Shown: positions 6,857 through 15,602, counted from the stretch's first letter. The stretch: 32,394 nt of DNA from a bacterium (GCA_028685295.1 JAQUEL010000012.1:1-32394); one strand, 5' to 3'. Notes: a model not told the origin generated them from the letters alone. Numbers and translations: made by a program.

Positions 6857-8383
6857 GTGGGTATAGATGTAAGAAACTCTAAAAAGCATCAGGCATTCCT
6901 GGCTGCAGTTACGAATATGGATATATATCCGGCCTCCATCATAGAGGCCGGTGGTCTGATCTGGGCCATGGGGCGCAAGGACCTTGATAAATATTTATTA
7001 ATCGCTACCATATGCGGTTGCGGTTGTGATTGCGGGCTTTCACCTGATTTTGAAGGCCGCGTGGTTCGTGGTGAAGGAATGGTCGTCAAAATCTGCCCTC
7101 TGGCCCATGGCAATGCCGTTGCTTTACGTAAGGCGCTTCCCTTTACGGCACCTCGGTTGGTGGGTCTGTCCGGGAGCGTGGGCTGTGGAGACCGTTTGGG
7201 ACTGGCTACGCCCGGTCATATCAGGGCGGTTTGCGGCAGCGGATTTATTCCCTTTCTGGCTCAGCAATCAATCCGCGAAATGGAACGGACCGGACGCACA
7301 CCGGAAGATGTTATGGATGATGCAACCTGGGGCGTAATGCAGGAAGGATATACCGATGGCTATGGCTCAGATGCTGATCATCTGAAGCAACCGGAAGATA
7401 TAGATAATTGCCTGGCGGCAGGATTTACTCTTTTCACCGTTGATCCGGGCGATCATGTGGATAATGCGGCCGATGGCTATAACGATGCCGAATTGGAGGC
7501 ACGCTTCCAGAAGTTGCCCTTTGCCGATTTAGGGGTTACGGCTGATGAAATGATATTCATCTACGAAGGCAGGCAGTTTGACCTGGGGCAATCAATGTTA
7601 AGTTTCGATCACCATACTCTGCTTAAGGCAGCGGTCAAATACTCTAATGCAGTGCTGCATACTGTCGATATGTACCGGCATTTAAGGGAAGCGGCAGCCG
7701 GTAGACCGTATGAACTGGAAGTCTCCGTGGACGAAACGGAAACTCCCACTACCGCGCTGGAGCATATCTTCATCGCTTCCGAGCTAAAGCGTCTGGGGGC
7801 GAAGTGGGTCAGCTTGGCGCCACGCTTTACAGGCAGGTTCGAGAAAGGCGTAGATTATATTGGCGATTTATCGGAATTTGAAGTCCGTTTTGCTGAGCAC
7901 GCTGCTATTGCCAAGCTTTTTGGCGGATATAAGATCAGCTTGCACTCCGGTAGCGATAAGTTCTCCATCTACCATGTAGTAGCCCGATATACCGGACAGC
8001 TCGTCCATCTCAAAACGGCCGGCACCAGTTATCTGGAGGCTATAAGGGTGATAGCTGCCTGTGATCCGGCTCTCTTCCATGAGATATTCATCTTTGCCCG
8101 CGAGCGCTATGAAACGGATAAGGCGACTTATCATGTTTCCGCCGTCATGGATCGTGTACCGGATATATCCGATATAAAGGATGCCGATTTACCCAAATTA
8201 CTGGATCATTTTGATGTTCGCCAGATGCTGCATGTTACTTTCGGTTCGGTTCTGACCACCATCAAGCCGGATGGCAAACTGCTCTTTCGCGACAGGCTTA
8301 GAGATGTTTTACGTCGGCATGAAGAGAAGCATTATGAGATCCTGGCAACGCATATGAAGCATCATTTGGAACTCTTCGGCTAG
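6857..8383 (+). CDS. uxaE: Tagaturonate epimerase family protein (UxaE type)
   Basis: The product (508 residues) is the size of the UxaE family, whose Thermotoga member interconverts D-tagaturonate and D-fructuronate and so replaces the UxaB/UxaA branch of galacturonate catabolism. Recognisable family segments include Ser-Val-Asp-Glu-Thr-Glu-Thr-Pro-Thr-Thr near residue 295, Ser-Leu-His-Ser-Gly-Ser-Asp-Lys-Phe near residue 360, and a Cys-Gly-Cys-Gly-Cys-Asp-Cys cluster near residue 55. The latter is unusual and could be structural or metal-binding. The GTG start has GGAG eight bases upstream. The MFS gene just before it suggests uptake plus epimerisation of a uronate. The family call rests on motif recognition without a database search. 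Confidence 0.78.
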   Translation: MGIDVRNSKKHQAFLAAVTNMDIYPASIIEAGGLIWAMGRKDLDKYLLIATICGCGCDCGLSPDFEGRVVRGEGMVVKICPLAHGNAVALRKALPFTAPRLVGLSGSVGCGDRLGLATPGHIRAVCGSGFIPFLAQQSIREMERTGRTPEDVMDDATWGVMQEGYTDGYGSDADHLKQPEDIDNCLAAGFTLFTVDPGDHVDNAADGYNDAELEARFQKLPFADLGVTADEMIFIYEGRQFDLGQSMLSFDHHTLLKAAVKYSNAVLHTVDMYRHLREAAAGRPYELEVSVDETETPTTALEHIFIASELKRLGAKWVSLAPRFTGRFEKGVDYIGDLSEFEVRFAEHAAIAKLFGGYKISLHSGSDKFSIYHVVARYTGQLVHLKTAGTSYLEAIRVIAACDPALFHEIFIFARERYETDKATYHVSAVMDRVPDISDIKDADLPKLLDHFDVRQMLHVTFGSVLTTIKPDGKLLFRDRLRDVLRRHEEKHYEILATHMKHHLELFG

Positions 8384-8450
8384 ATATACGTTTTGGAAAG
8401 GGCCATACGGGTATACTGATGACAGACAGGTGGCAAAGGAGTGTGACGTT

Positions 8451-8945
8451 ATGGCCCGATACTTGCGAATATCCTGGCTGTCCGCACTGATCATTACAGC
8501 CTTTGTTTACGGTACTGCCGTTATCGGTTCGCTGTTCACGACTGTCGGCATGTTCGGCTGGTATCAGAACATCGCCAAGCCGCCCTGGACTCCCTCCGGC
8601 AGTGTTATCGGTATCGTCTGGACAATACTCTTTACCCTTACGGCCATGGCCGGTATTCTAGCCTGGAACATGCGCCCTCGCAGCGGTGACAATATTATGG
8701 CCATGGAGATACTGGGTATAAACCTGTTGCTCAATATGCTATGGACGTATATTTTCTTTATGCAGCACTCTATCAACGGGGCGCTGTTGGAGATGGTCCT
8801 GCTGTGGCTCAGCATCCTGGCAGCTATAGTCGTATTCCGGCGTCTGAACCGAGTGGCCGGGCTGTTGCTGCTGCCGTACATTCTCTGGGTGAGCTTTGCC
8901 TTTTACCTCAACTGGGCCATCGCTATGCTCAACAGGGCTCTATAA
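8451..8945 (+). CDS. TspO/MBR family membrane protein
   Basis: I prefer ATG 8451, nine bases after AAAGGAG; the longer frame from GTG 8430 runs through that ribosome-binding site. The 164-residue product has five hydrophobic helices and TspO landmarks: Pro-Pro-Trp-Thr-Pro-Ser-Gly in the first loop, Asn-Leu-Leu-Leu-Asn-Met-Leu-Trp in the middle, and Pro-Tyr-Ile-Leu-Trp-Val-Ser-Phe-Ala then Asn-Trp near the end. TspO proteins bind tetrapyrroles and cholesterol-like ligands; their role in anaerobes is not settled. Its stop lies five bases from the end of the convergent GH130 gene, leaving no room for a separate terminator. Confidence 0.93.
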   Translation: MARYLRISWLSALIITAFVYGTAVIGSLFTTVGMFGWYQNIAKPPWTPSGSVIGIVWTILFTLTAMAGILAWNMRPRSGDNIMAMEILGINLLLNMLWTYIFFMQHSINGALLEMVLLWLSILAAIVVFRRLNRVAGLLLLPYILWVSFAFYLNWAIAMLNRAL

Positions 8946-8950
8946 GAGGA

Positions 8951-9853
8951 TTACAACCCGAAATCAATGTTCGCCTTCTTGAGGGAGGCTACACCGATAA
9001 CCGTATCTGCTGCGCCGTAATAAACGTAGTATTCGTCTCCCATATCGACGGCGCCACAACTAAAGACCACGTTGGGAACAAAACCTTGCTTCTCCCATGG
9101 CAGCTTCGGTTCCAAGATAGGCTCAGGATAGATAGCCAAAACGTTGCCGGGATCGTTTTCATCGAGCAGGGCCGCTCCAAGACGGTAGATGTTGTTCTCA
9201 TCTACGCCGTGAAAGATGATCAGCCAGCCTTGATCGATCTTTATCGGCGGAGCGCCGGCACCTATGCGAGACGACATCCAGGTATTCGGTTGGACATCGA
9301 TAATTTTGCGATGATTGCCCCAGTTGCTCAGAGTGCCGGAATTGGCCAGCCATATAGCGGGAGGACGCCGATGCAACATGAAATATTTGCCGCCGATCTT
9401 TTCCGGGAAGAGCGCTCCATCCTTATTGGCCTCATCCAGGACGATACCTTTGCGCTCCCACTGCACGAAGTTTCTTGTGCTGGCCATAGCCAGGCGGAAA
9501 TTATCGTGAGAGGCGAAGCCGCCGAAAGCAGTATAGACCATGTAAAACTCATCACCTATTTGCGTGATGCGTGGGTCCTCGCATCCCCAGGCTTCCTCCG
9601 GCCCACCGCCCTGAAAAACAGGCTTATCAAAGCGGTAGAAGCTGATGCCGTCGTGGCTGACGGCATATCCAATGCTGGAGACATATTTCTCCTCGCAGCT
9701 GAAGGCCTTACAGGCCTTGTCCGTTGCTCGGTACAACATATGTATAAGATCGTTATCTTTGGCTACAGCGGCGTTAAAAACAGCTGCAGCCTCCCAGGTA
9801 TGGATCGGGTTAGGGGTGAGAATAGGTTGATCTGTTAACCTCTGAAGCTTCAT
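8951..9853 (-). CDS. Glycoside hydrolase family 130 (beta-mannoside phosphorylase-like)
   Basis: The 300-residue single-domain five-bladed propeller has the typical GH130 length. The hallmark Gly-Cys-Glu-Asp-Pro-Arg-Ile lies near residue 90, preceded by Gly-Tyr-Ala-Val-Ser-x-Asp-Gly. Later blades show Ile-Gly-Ala-Gly-Ala-Pro-Pro, Phe-His-Gly-Val-Asp and Tyr-Tyr-Gly-Ala-Ala-Asp. GH130 enzymes phosphorolyse beta-1,4- or beta-1,2-mannosyl linkages to mannose-1-phosphate; a few are hydrolases. The lack of a signal peptide fits cytosolic phosphorolysis. An AAGGTGG site lies ten bases before ATG. It is divergent from dnaE across an AT-rich spacer, and no transporter gene is adjacent. Confidence 0.9.
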   Translation of the reverse strand: MKLQRLTDQPILTPNPIHTWEAAAVFNAAVAKDNDLIHMLYRATDKACKAFSCEEKYVSSIGYAVSHDGISFYRFDKPVFQGGGPEEAWGCEDPRITQIGDEFYMVYTAFGGFASHDNFRLAMASTRNFVQWERKGIVLDEANKDGALFPEKIGGKYFMLHRRPPAIWLANSGTLSNWGNHRKIIDVQPNTWMSSRIGAGAPPIKIDQGWLIIFHGVDENNIYRLGAALLDENDPGNVLAIYPEPILEPKLPWEKQGFVPNVVFSCGAVDMGDEYYVYYGAADTVIGVASLKKANIDFGL

Positions 9854-10063
9854 ACGCTAGCTGCCACCTTATCAAAATAGCTGTAATAGTTATACCTAAA
9901 ATATCGAATGTAGTAACATATTATATAGTTATCCATAATCTACACCATTAATGGTATATATTCAAGGACAATCAGGGGCTTGCCCTATCGCTAAAACAAC
10001 AGTATTATTATCTGTATGAGTAGCAAGAATCAGACCATTAATTCGCATAGTGTGGAGGGGAGC
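9854..10063. promoter_or_regulatory. Divergent GH130/dnaE intergenic region
   Basis: This AT-rich spacer must hold the promoters for both the minus-strand GH130 gene and dnaE. TATA-rich elements occur at about 9924-9931 and 9954-9960, but I cannot assign clean -35/-10 pairs. The right part includes an in-frame ATG at 10016 that lacks a ribosome-binding site. Confidence 0.4.
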
Positions 10064-13000
10064 TTGAGGGCCCCCTCTCAGTTTGTACATTTGCATTGTC
10101 ACAGCGAATATTCGCTTCTGGATGGAGCCAGCCGGCTTAAGGACCTGGCTGCCCGAGCGGCCGAATTGAAAATGCCTGCCCTGGCACTTACGGACCATGG
10201 CAGCATGTATGGAGCGGTGGATTTCTATAAGGCTTGTAAGGATGTCGGTGTTAAGCCTATTATAGGATGCGAAGTCTATGTCGCACCGCGCACTCGTCAC
10301 GATAAATCCCCCGGCCTGGATGCCGCCAATCATCATTTATTGCTGCTGGCCAAGGACGATGAGGGATATCGCAATCTTATAAAATTAGTTTCCGTCGGCT
10401 GGCTGGAAGGTTTTTATTATAAGCCGCGCATAGATAAGGATTTATTGTCACAGCATTGCAAGGGTCTGGTGGCTGCCAGCGCCTGTTTGGCCGGGGAGAT
10501 CCCCGAATTACTATTGCAGGATAACATCGATCAGGCCGCTGAAGCGGCCGGTTTTTACCATGATCTTTTTAGCGAGGATTTCTATCTGGAACTTCACGAT
10601 CATAATCTGGCCGAGGAACGCAAGGTTCTGCCCGGATTGATCGAACTATCAAGGCGTTTGGGTATACCGATGGTGGCAGCGAATGACAGCCACTATACTC
10701 GCTTAGAGGATGCGGGAGCGCACGATATCCTGCTCTGCATACAGACGGGCAAGACGGTCAACGATCCCGGCAGGCTGCGGTTTGGCACCCAGGAGTTTTA
10801 CTTCAAATCGGCCGGCGAGATGGCTGCTCTATTCGGAGAGATCCCCGGGGCGTTATCGAACACCCTTGAGATAGCCGAGAAGTGCAATTTTAACATGGAT
10901 ATGAAGAGTATCCATCTGCCTCAGTATAATACGCCTGACGGTATTCCTCAGAAGGAGTATCTGCGCCGTCTTTGCCTGGAGGGATTGGAAAAGCGCTATA
11001 ATCCTGTGACATCAGAGGTACGGCAGCGTCTGGAGTATGAATTATCTGTTATCTCTCAGATGGGCTTTCCTTCTTATTTTCTGATAGTCTGGGATTTTAT
11101 CAAGTATGCCAGAGAACAGGGTATAGCGGTGGGGCCTGGGCGGGGTTCTGCCGGTGGTAGCCTGGTAGCTTATTCTTTGGGAATAACTAATATCGATCCT
11201 CTGCGTTATAACCTGCTTTTCGAGCGTATGCTCAATCCTGAAAGAGTGGATATGCCCGATATAGACACTGATTTCTGTTATGAAAGACGTGACGAAGTTA
11301 TTCAATATGTGACTGAAAAATACGGTCAGGACAGAGTTGCTCAGATAATCACTTTTGGAACCATGAAAGCCCGGGCTGCCGTCAGGGATGTAGGCCGGGC
11401 AATGGATATCCCTTATGCAGATGTAGATCGTATCGCTAAGATGATCCCTTTCGGAGAGACATTAAAGGCTGCGTTGGAGCTTTCTCCCGAGCTGAAGGAT
11501 TACTACAATACCAATCCCATCGGACGCGATCTGATAGATGCCGCCATAGCGCTGGAAGGTTTGAGCCGACATGCTTCTACTCATGCCGCCGGAGTAGTTA
11601 TAGCCAATGAACCTTTATCGGATTATGCGCCGTTGCAGCGTCTGGGGGAGAGTGATGTCACAACTCAGTATTCCATGGATGCCTTGAAAAAGATAGGCTT
11701 GTTGAAGATGGATTTTCTGGGGCTGAGAACCCTGACGGTTATCAACAATGCTCTGAACCTTATTGCAGAGACAAGCGGGAAGAGCGTAGACCTGGATAAT
11801 CTGCCGCTTGATGATGCCGCTGTCTATGCTACTATCTCAGAAGGTCAATGCATTGGCCTGTTCCAGATGGAAAGTGCCGGCATGAGGAATCTCTGCCGGG
11901 AGATCAGGCCGGACTGCATAGACGATATTATTGCTTTGATCGCTCTTTATCGTCCGGGTCCGCTTGGCAGCGGCACGCCGCTCTTTGCCGCCAGGAAGAG
12001 AGGCGAGCAGGCGGTGGAATACCTGCATCCCATGCTGGGGCCGATACTTAAAGAAACCTACGGCGTCATAGTCTATCAGGAGCAGGTTATGCAGATAGCT
12101 AATGAGCTGGCCGGCTTCTCGCTGGGACAGGCTGACCTGTTGCGTCGGGCTATGGCTAAGAAGAATTTCCAGGTTATGGATAAGCAGAGAGGTATCTTTA
12201 TAGATGGCTGCCGGGAGCGGGGCATCGATGGCAAGACAGCCGACGCCATCTTCGACCAGATCGCCTTCTTTGCCGAATACGGCTTCAATAAGAGCCACTC
12301 CACCGCCTATGGCATTATTACCTACCAGACAGCTTATCTGAAATGCCACTATCCGGTAGAGTTTATGGCCGCTTTACTATCCAGTGAAATGAGCAGCGAG
12401 GATAAGCTCTCTCTCTACATCGAGGAGAGCCGGCGCCTGGGCCTGGAAGTCTTGCCGCCGGATATCAACCGCAGCCAGTGGGGCTTTAGCGTAGAAAACG
12501 GATGCATACGCTTGGGCCTGGGGGCGGTAAAGAATGTTGGGCGAGGTTCGGTTGATGCTATTATCGAAGCGCGCCGACAGGAAGCTTTCAGCGATATTTT
12601 CGATCTTTGCTGCAGAGTGGACGGTAGATTACTGAACAAACAAGTACTGGAAAGCCTTATCCGTTGCGGTGCCTGCGATGGCCTGGAAGGTCATAGGGGG
12701 CAGTTGCTGGCTGTTGCTGATACGGCCATGGATTACGGGCAGCGGCGCCAACAGGAAGCTCAATCAGGCCAGACATCCCTATTCGATCTTTTGGGTGGAG
12801 ATACAACCCGGGATATCGTCAAGCCGGAGATACCCCATGTTCCCGAACTCGAGCATAATATAATGCTGGATATGGAGCGGGATGTGCTGGGCCTGTATAT
12901 ATCCGATCATCCGTTGCGCCATCTTCAGGACGAGATAGAAAAAATAACTTCATTAAATATTGAGAGTCTTGATATGCTCCAGAATAAGGATGAGGTCACT

Positions 13001-13612
13001 GTTGTGGGGATGGTCTCTTCCGTCAAGCCTATTATCACCCGTAACAATAAAGCTATGGCCTTTGTTCAGATGGAGGATCTCACCGGAAAGCTGGAGCTTA
13101 TAGTCTTCTCCGAGACCTATGAGAAATGTCGTCCCTGCCTTAGCAAGGATGCTGTTCTGGTAGCCAGAGGAAAGATAAGCCGAAAATCATCTAGAAAAGG
13201 TGCCGCAGAGACAGAGGAAGAAGAGGTCGAGGAGATCAAGATAATATGCGAGGAGGTCTCGCCGCTGGCGGAAACATTAGCCGGGATGGTGCCCGATTTG
13301 CATATCAGACCTGGGCGCAAGGCCACTCAGGAAATGCTGGCCGGTATCAAAGAAGTGCTAGCGCTTCATCCTGGGCCGATAGCAGTCTACTTACATCTGC
13401 AGAATGGAGAATCGGTTACGATAGCTCTTGGCGATGCTTATAAGGTAGCTGATAAGCAGATTGTTGTAGAAAAATTGAAACAATTGTTGCCGGGCGGTGC
13501 TGTTTGGCTGGAAGGGAGAAAGACGAATGGGAATAAGGGAAGAAGCTCTGAAGCTGCATCTGGAGCACAAAGGAAAGATAGAGGTTACCAGCAAGGTCTC
13601 GGTGGAGAATAA
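10064..13612 (+). CDS. dnaE: DNA polymerase III alpha subunit (DnaE)
   Basis: This replicative polymerase subunit has the PHP domain at the N terminus (His-Leu-His-Cys-His-Ser-Glu-Tyr-Ser), then the catalytic core. The core contains Pro-Asp-Ile-Asp-Thr-Asp-Phe-Cys, which carries the paired catalytic Asp, and Lys-Met-Asp-Phe-Leu-Gly-Leu-Arg-Thr, which carries the third. The fingers follow, and near residue 970 an OB fold (Val-Val-Gly-Met-Val-Ser-Ser). I favour TTG 10064, five bases after GGAGG, since homologues begin shortly before the PHP motif. ATG 10016 would add 16 residues without a ribosome-binding site. The total of about 1,182 residues is normal. The last 28 or so codons overlap the malic enzyme gene in another frame, and that tail is Gly/Lys/Ser-rich and unlike a folded domain. 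Confidence 0.96.
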   Translation: MRAPSQFVHLHCHSEYSLLDGASRLKDLAARAAELKMPALALTDHGSMYGAVDFYKACKDVGVKPIIGCEVYVAPRTRHDKSPGLDAANHHLLLLAKDDEGYRNLIKLVSVGWLEGFYYKPRIDKDLLSQHCKGLVAASACLAGEIPELLLQDNIDQAAEAAGFYHDLFSEDFYLELHDHNLAEERKVLPGLIELSRRLGIPMVAANDSHYTRLEDAGAHDILLCIQTGKTVNDPGRLRFGTQEFYFKSAGEMAALFGEIPGALSNTLEIAEKCNFNMDMKSIHLPQYNTPDGIPQKEYLRRLCLEGLEKRYNPVTSEVRQRLEYELSVISQMGFPSYFLIVWDFIKYAREQGIAVGPGRGSAGGSLVAYSLGITNIDPLRYNLLFERMLNPERVDMPDIDTDFCYERRDEVIQYVTEKYGQDRVAQIITFGTMKARAAVRDVGRAMDIPYADVDRIAKMIPFGETLKAALELSPELKDYYNTNPIGRDLIDAAIALEGLSRHASTHAAGVVIANEPLSDYAPLQRLGESDVTTQYSMDALKKIGLLKMDFLGLRTLTVINNALNLIAETSGKSVDLDNLPLDDAAVYATISEGQCIGLFQMESAGMRNLCREIRPDCIDDIIALIALYRPGPLGSGTPLFAARKRGEQAVEYLHPMLGPILKETYGVIVYQEQVMQIANELAGFSLGQADLLRRAMAKKNFQVMDKQRGIFIDGCRERGIDGKTADAIFDQIAFFAEYGFNKSHSTAYGIITYQTAYLKCHYPVEFMAALLSSEMSSEDKLSLYIEESRRLGLEVLPPDINRSQWGFSVENGCIRLGLGAVKNVGRGSVDAIIEARRQEAFSDIFDLCCRVDGRLLNKQVLESLIRCGACDGLEGHRGQLLAVADTAMDYGQRRQQEAQSGQTSLFDLLGGDTTRDIVKPEIPHVPELEHNIMLDMERDVLGLYISDHPLRHLQDEIEKITSLNIESLDMLQNKDEVTVVGMVSSVKPIITRNNKAMAFVQMEDLTGKLELIVFSETYEKCRPCLSKDAVLVARGKISRKSSRKGAAETEEEEVEEIKIICEEVSPLAETLAGMVPDLHIRPGRKATQEMLAGIKEVLALHPGPIAVYLHLQNGESVTIALGDAYKVADKQIVVEKLKQLLPGGAVWLEGRKTNGNKGRSSEAASGAQRKDRGYQQGLGGE

Positions 13613-14699
13613 TCATGATCTGAGCCTGGCATATACGCCGGGCGTAGCTGATGCCTGTATGGAAATTCACCACCATCCGGATAGAGTCTGGGATTATACG
13701 GCCAGAGGGAATCTGGTGGCGGTGGTTACGGATGGCACGGCGGTGCTAGGCCTAGGAAAGATAGGTCCGGAAGCCGGTATGCCGGTTATGGAAGGTAAAG
13801 CAGTGCTCTTCAAAGCTTTCGGCAATGTGGATGCCTTTCCGATATGCCTTAATGCCGAAAATCCGGATTCCATCATTGAAACCGTTGAAGCCATAGCCCC
13901 TACTTTTGGAGGCATAAATCTCGAAGATATAGCGGCCCCAGAGTGTTTTTATATAGAGGATGAGCTTAAAAAACGGCTGGATATTCCTGTTTTTCACGAT
14001 GATCAGCATGGCACGGCTGTAGTAGTGCTGGCCGGGCTTATCAATGCCTTAAAGATAACCGGCAAGGAGATAGGGGAGTTACGAGTTTTAATGAATGGTG
14101 CGGGGGCGGCCGGTACAGCTATCTCACGTTATCTATTGGCGGCCGGAGTTCATGATATAGTGATATGCGATACCAGAGGAGCTCTCTATGCAGGACGCCC
14201 CGGCAACAACAGCTTCAAGGAGAAGCTGGCTGGGGAGACTAATAGAGAGGGTCTAAAAGGGGATCTGGAAGAGATCATTGAGGGCATGGACCTCTTTATC
14301 GGGGTCTCTGTAGCTGGAGTTCTGAAGCCGGATATGGTCAGGCGTATGGCTGATGACCCCATTATCTTTGCTATGGCCAATCCGGTACCGGAGATAACAC
14401 CGGATGAAGCCCGGGCTGCCGGGGCATCGGTAATAGGTACCGGTCGCTCTGATTATCCAAACCAGATCAATAATGTGTTGGCTTTCCCGGGTATCTTTCG
14501 CGGCGCTTTGGATGTCAGGGCCAGGGAGATAAACCATGTCATGAAGATGGCCGCCTCGGAAGCCATAGCCGGCCTGGTGAAACCGAAGGAGCTGAATTCC
14601 GACTATATCATCCCCGAAGCCTTTGACAAGCGTGTAGGGCCGGCTGTAGCCGAAGCTGTGGCGTGTGCAGCCAGGAAGAGCAATGTAGCCCGCCTCTGA
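13527..14699 (+). CDS. NAD(P)-dependent malic enzyme
   Basis: It converts malate to pyruvate and CO2 with reduction of NAD(P). ATG 13527 is chosen because GGGAG precedes it by eight bases and homologues begin with Ile-Arg-Glu-Glu-Ala-Leu. The frame extends back to 13497 inside dnaE. The 390-residue product is the short bacterial form without a phosphotransacetylase domain. It shows Tyr-Thr-Pro-Gly-Val-Ala near residue 38, His-Asp-Asp-Gln-His-Gly-Thr-Ala near residue 155, and the dinucleotide loop Asn-Gly-Ala-Gly-Ala-Ala-Gly near residue 190. It overlaps the 3' end of dnaE by 86 bases, implying co-transcription. Together with the following lactate genes it would feed the pyruvate pool. Confidence 0.94.
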   Translation: MGIREEALKLHLEHKGKIEVTSKVSVENNHDLSLAYTPGVADACMEIHHHPDRVWDYTARGNLVAVVTDGTAVLGLGKIGPEAGMPVMEGKAVLFKAFGNVDAFPICLNAENPDSIIETVEAIAPTFGGINLEDIAAPECFYIEDELKKRLDIPVFHDDQHGTAVVVLAGLINALKITGKEIGELRVLMNGAGAAGTAISRYLLAAGVHDIVICDTRGALYAGRPGNNSFKEKLAGETNREGLKGDLEEIIEGMDLFIGVSVAGVLKPDMVRRMADDPIIFAMANPVPEITPDEARAAGASVIGTGRSDYPNQINNVLAFPGIFRGALDVRAREINHVMKMAASEAIAGLVKPKELNSDYIIPEAFDKRVGPAVAEAVACAARKSNVARL

Positions 14700-14704
14700 A
14701 AGCG

Positions 14705-14723
14705 GCAACTAACTGTTGCTTTT
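14705..14723 (+). terminator. Weak hairpin terminator after malic enzyme
   Basis: GCAAC at 14705-14709 pairs with GTTGC at 14715-14719 across a five-base loop and is followed by TTTT. The stem is short, so termination is probably partial. Confidence 0.4.
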
Positions 14724-14842
14724 ACAGCTCGAGTTCTTTCCGGACATCTTCCCATGGCGACCAGCACCTCTATCCAGCTTATGATGCTTTTATGCAATCT
14801 GTAAAGGGAAAGAGGAGCTTTTTCAATGATGTCGAATAATAT

Positions 14843-14860
14843 TGTATACAATGCACAATT
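14843..14860. promoter_or_regulatory. Operator-like site 1, upstream of the GntR/FCD gene
   Basis: TGTATACAATGCACAATT matches the site at 15585-15602 at 16 of 18 positions. The core ATTGTATACAAT (14841-14852) is a perfect palindrome of the kind bound by FadR/FCD-type GntR regulators. It lies directly after a possible -10 (TAATAT, 14837-14842) and upstream of the regulator's ribosome-binding site, which suggests autoregulation. Confidence 0.65.
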
Positions 14861-14877
14861 CAAGCTAGGTGGTCGTC

Positions 14878-15549
14878 ATGTCATTTAATCTGTCGCAAAT
14901 AGAGCATGCCAATATAGATCATAGAATATACGAGATCATAACAGAGCAGATCCTCACCGGGAAGCTGGCTCCCGGAGCCCGTCTTACTGAAGAGGAGATA
15001 GCACGGCAATTGGGTGTCAGCCGGACGCCGGTCAGAGAAGCCATGAAGTCTCTGGCCAAAGATGAACTGGTGGAGCTTATTCCTCGGAAAGGCATGTATG
15101 TCAAGAAACTGGAGTTGCAGGATGTAGTGGAGATTTACGATATCAGAGCCGTTCTGGAGGAACTGGCCGTAACTCTGGCAACGCTGCGGATACCGGAGGC
15201 CGTTATCAAGGAATTCAGGGTCAGAGCCGGAAAGAGCCGTCAGGAGATAATATCAGGCCGTAATGAAGAAAGCCATGCTTTCGACCGGGAATTTCACTAC
15301 TGTATTGCCGAGCATTCCGGCAACAAGCGCCTAGCTGCAACCATAGAATCTCTGGGTAACATGGTTAATTTTTTCAGGATTACTGTTATAGCCAGAGATG
15401 ATAAACAGATCAGACAGGCGCTTGAAGAGCATATACAGATCATAGAGGCCCTTGAAAAGAGAGACGCAACGGCGGCGGCGGAAGCCATGAGGGAGCATAT
15501 TCTCCATACCAGAAGCAATATCATGGAAACTTTGAGAGAGGAGGCCTAA
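14878..15549 (+). CDS. GntR family transcriptional regulator, FCD (FadR) subfamily
   Basis: ATG 14878 has AGGTGG seven bases upstream, so I prefer it to GTG 14869. The 223-residue protein has an N-terminal winged helix-turn-helix (Leu-Ala-Pro-Gly-Ala-Arg-Leu, then Leu-Gly-Val-Ser-Arg-Thr-Pro-Val-Arg-Glu-Ala). A helical FCD domain follows with likely metal-binding residues in Phe-Asp-Arg-Glu-Phe-His, Glu-Glu-His-Ile-Gln and Arg-Glu-His-Ile. FCD regulators often respond to carboxylates such as lactate, glycolate or gluconate. It lies immediately upstream of the larA/glcD pair on the same strand, and matching palindromes occur before both, so it probably represses that operon and itself in response to lactate or a related hydroxyacid. 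Confidence 0.92.
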   Translation: MSFNLSQIEHANIDHRIYEIITEQILTGKLAPGARLTEEEIARQLGVSRTPVREAMKSLAKDELVELIPRKGMYVKKLELQDVVEIYDIRAVLEELAVTLATLRIPEAVIKEFRVRAGKSRQEIISGRNEESHAFDREFHYCIAEHSGNKRLAATIESLGNMVNFFRITVIARDDKQIRQALEEHIQIIEALEKRDATAAAEAMREHILHTRSNIMETLREEA

Positions 15550-15557
15550 GAACAATA

Positions 15558-15585
15558 TAGACTATATAAGGCGCTATACTATAAT
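15558..15585 (+). promoter_or_regulatory. Putative promoter of the larA-glcD operon
   Basis: TAGACT at 15558-15563 and TATAAT at 15580-15585 have a 16-base spacer. The last base of the -10 is the first base of operator-like site 2, so a bound repressor would block polymerase. The leader to the larA start is about 120 bases. Confidence 0.55.
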
Positions 15586-15602
15586 GTATACAATCTACAA
15601 TT
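15585..15602. promoter_or_regulatory. Operator-like site 2, upstream of larA
   Basis: TGTATACAATCTACAATT differs from site 1 at only two adjacent positions and sits in the same place relative to a -10 element. The shared palindromic core TGTATACA plus the conserved downstream ACAATT half indicate a common DNA-binding protein, most simply the adjacent GntR/FCD regulator. Confidence 0.65.

Noticed and set aside
8741-9838. Plus-strand frame of 365 codons
   Set aside because: It is antisense to the well-supported GH130 gene, starts inside tspO and has no protein-family features.
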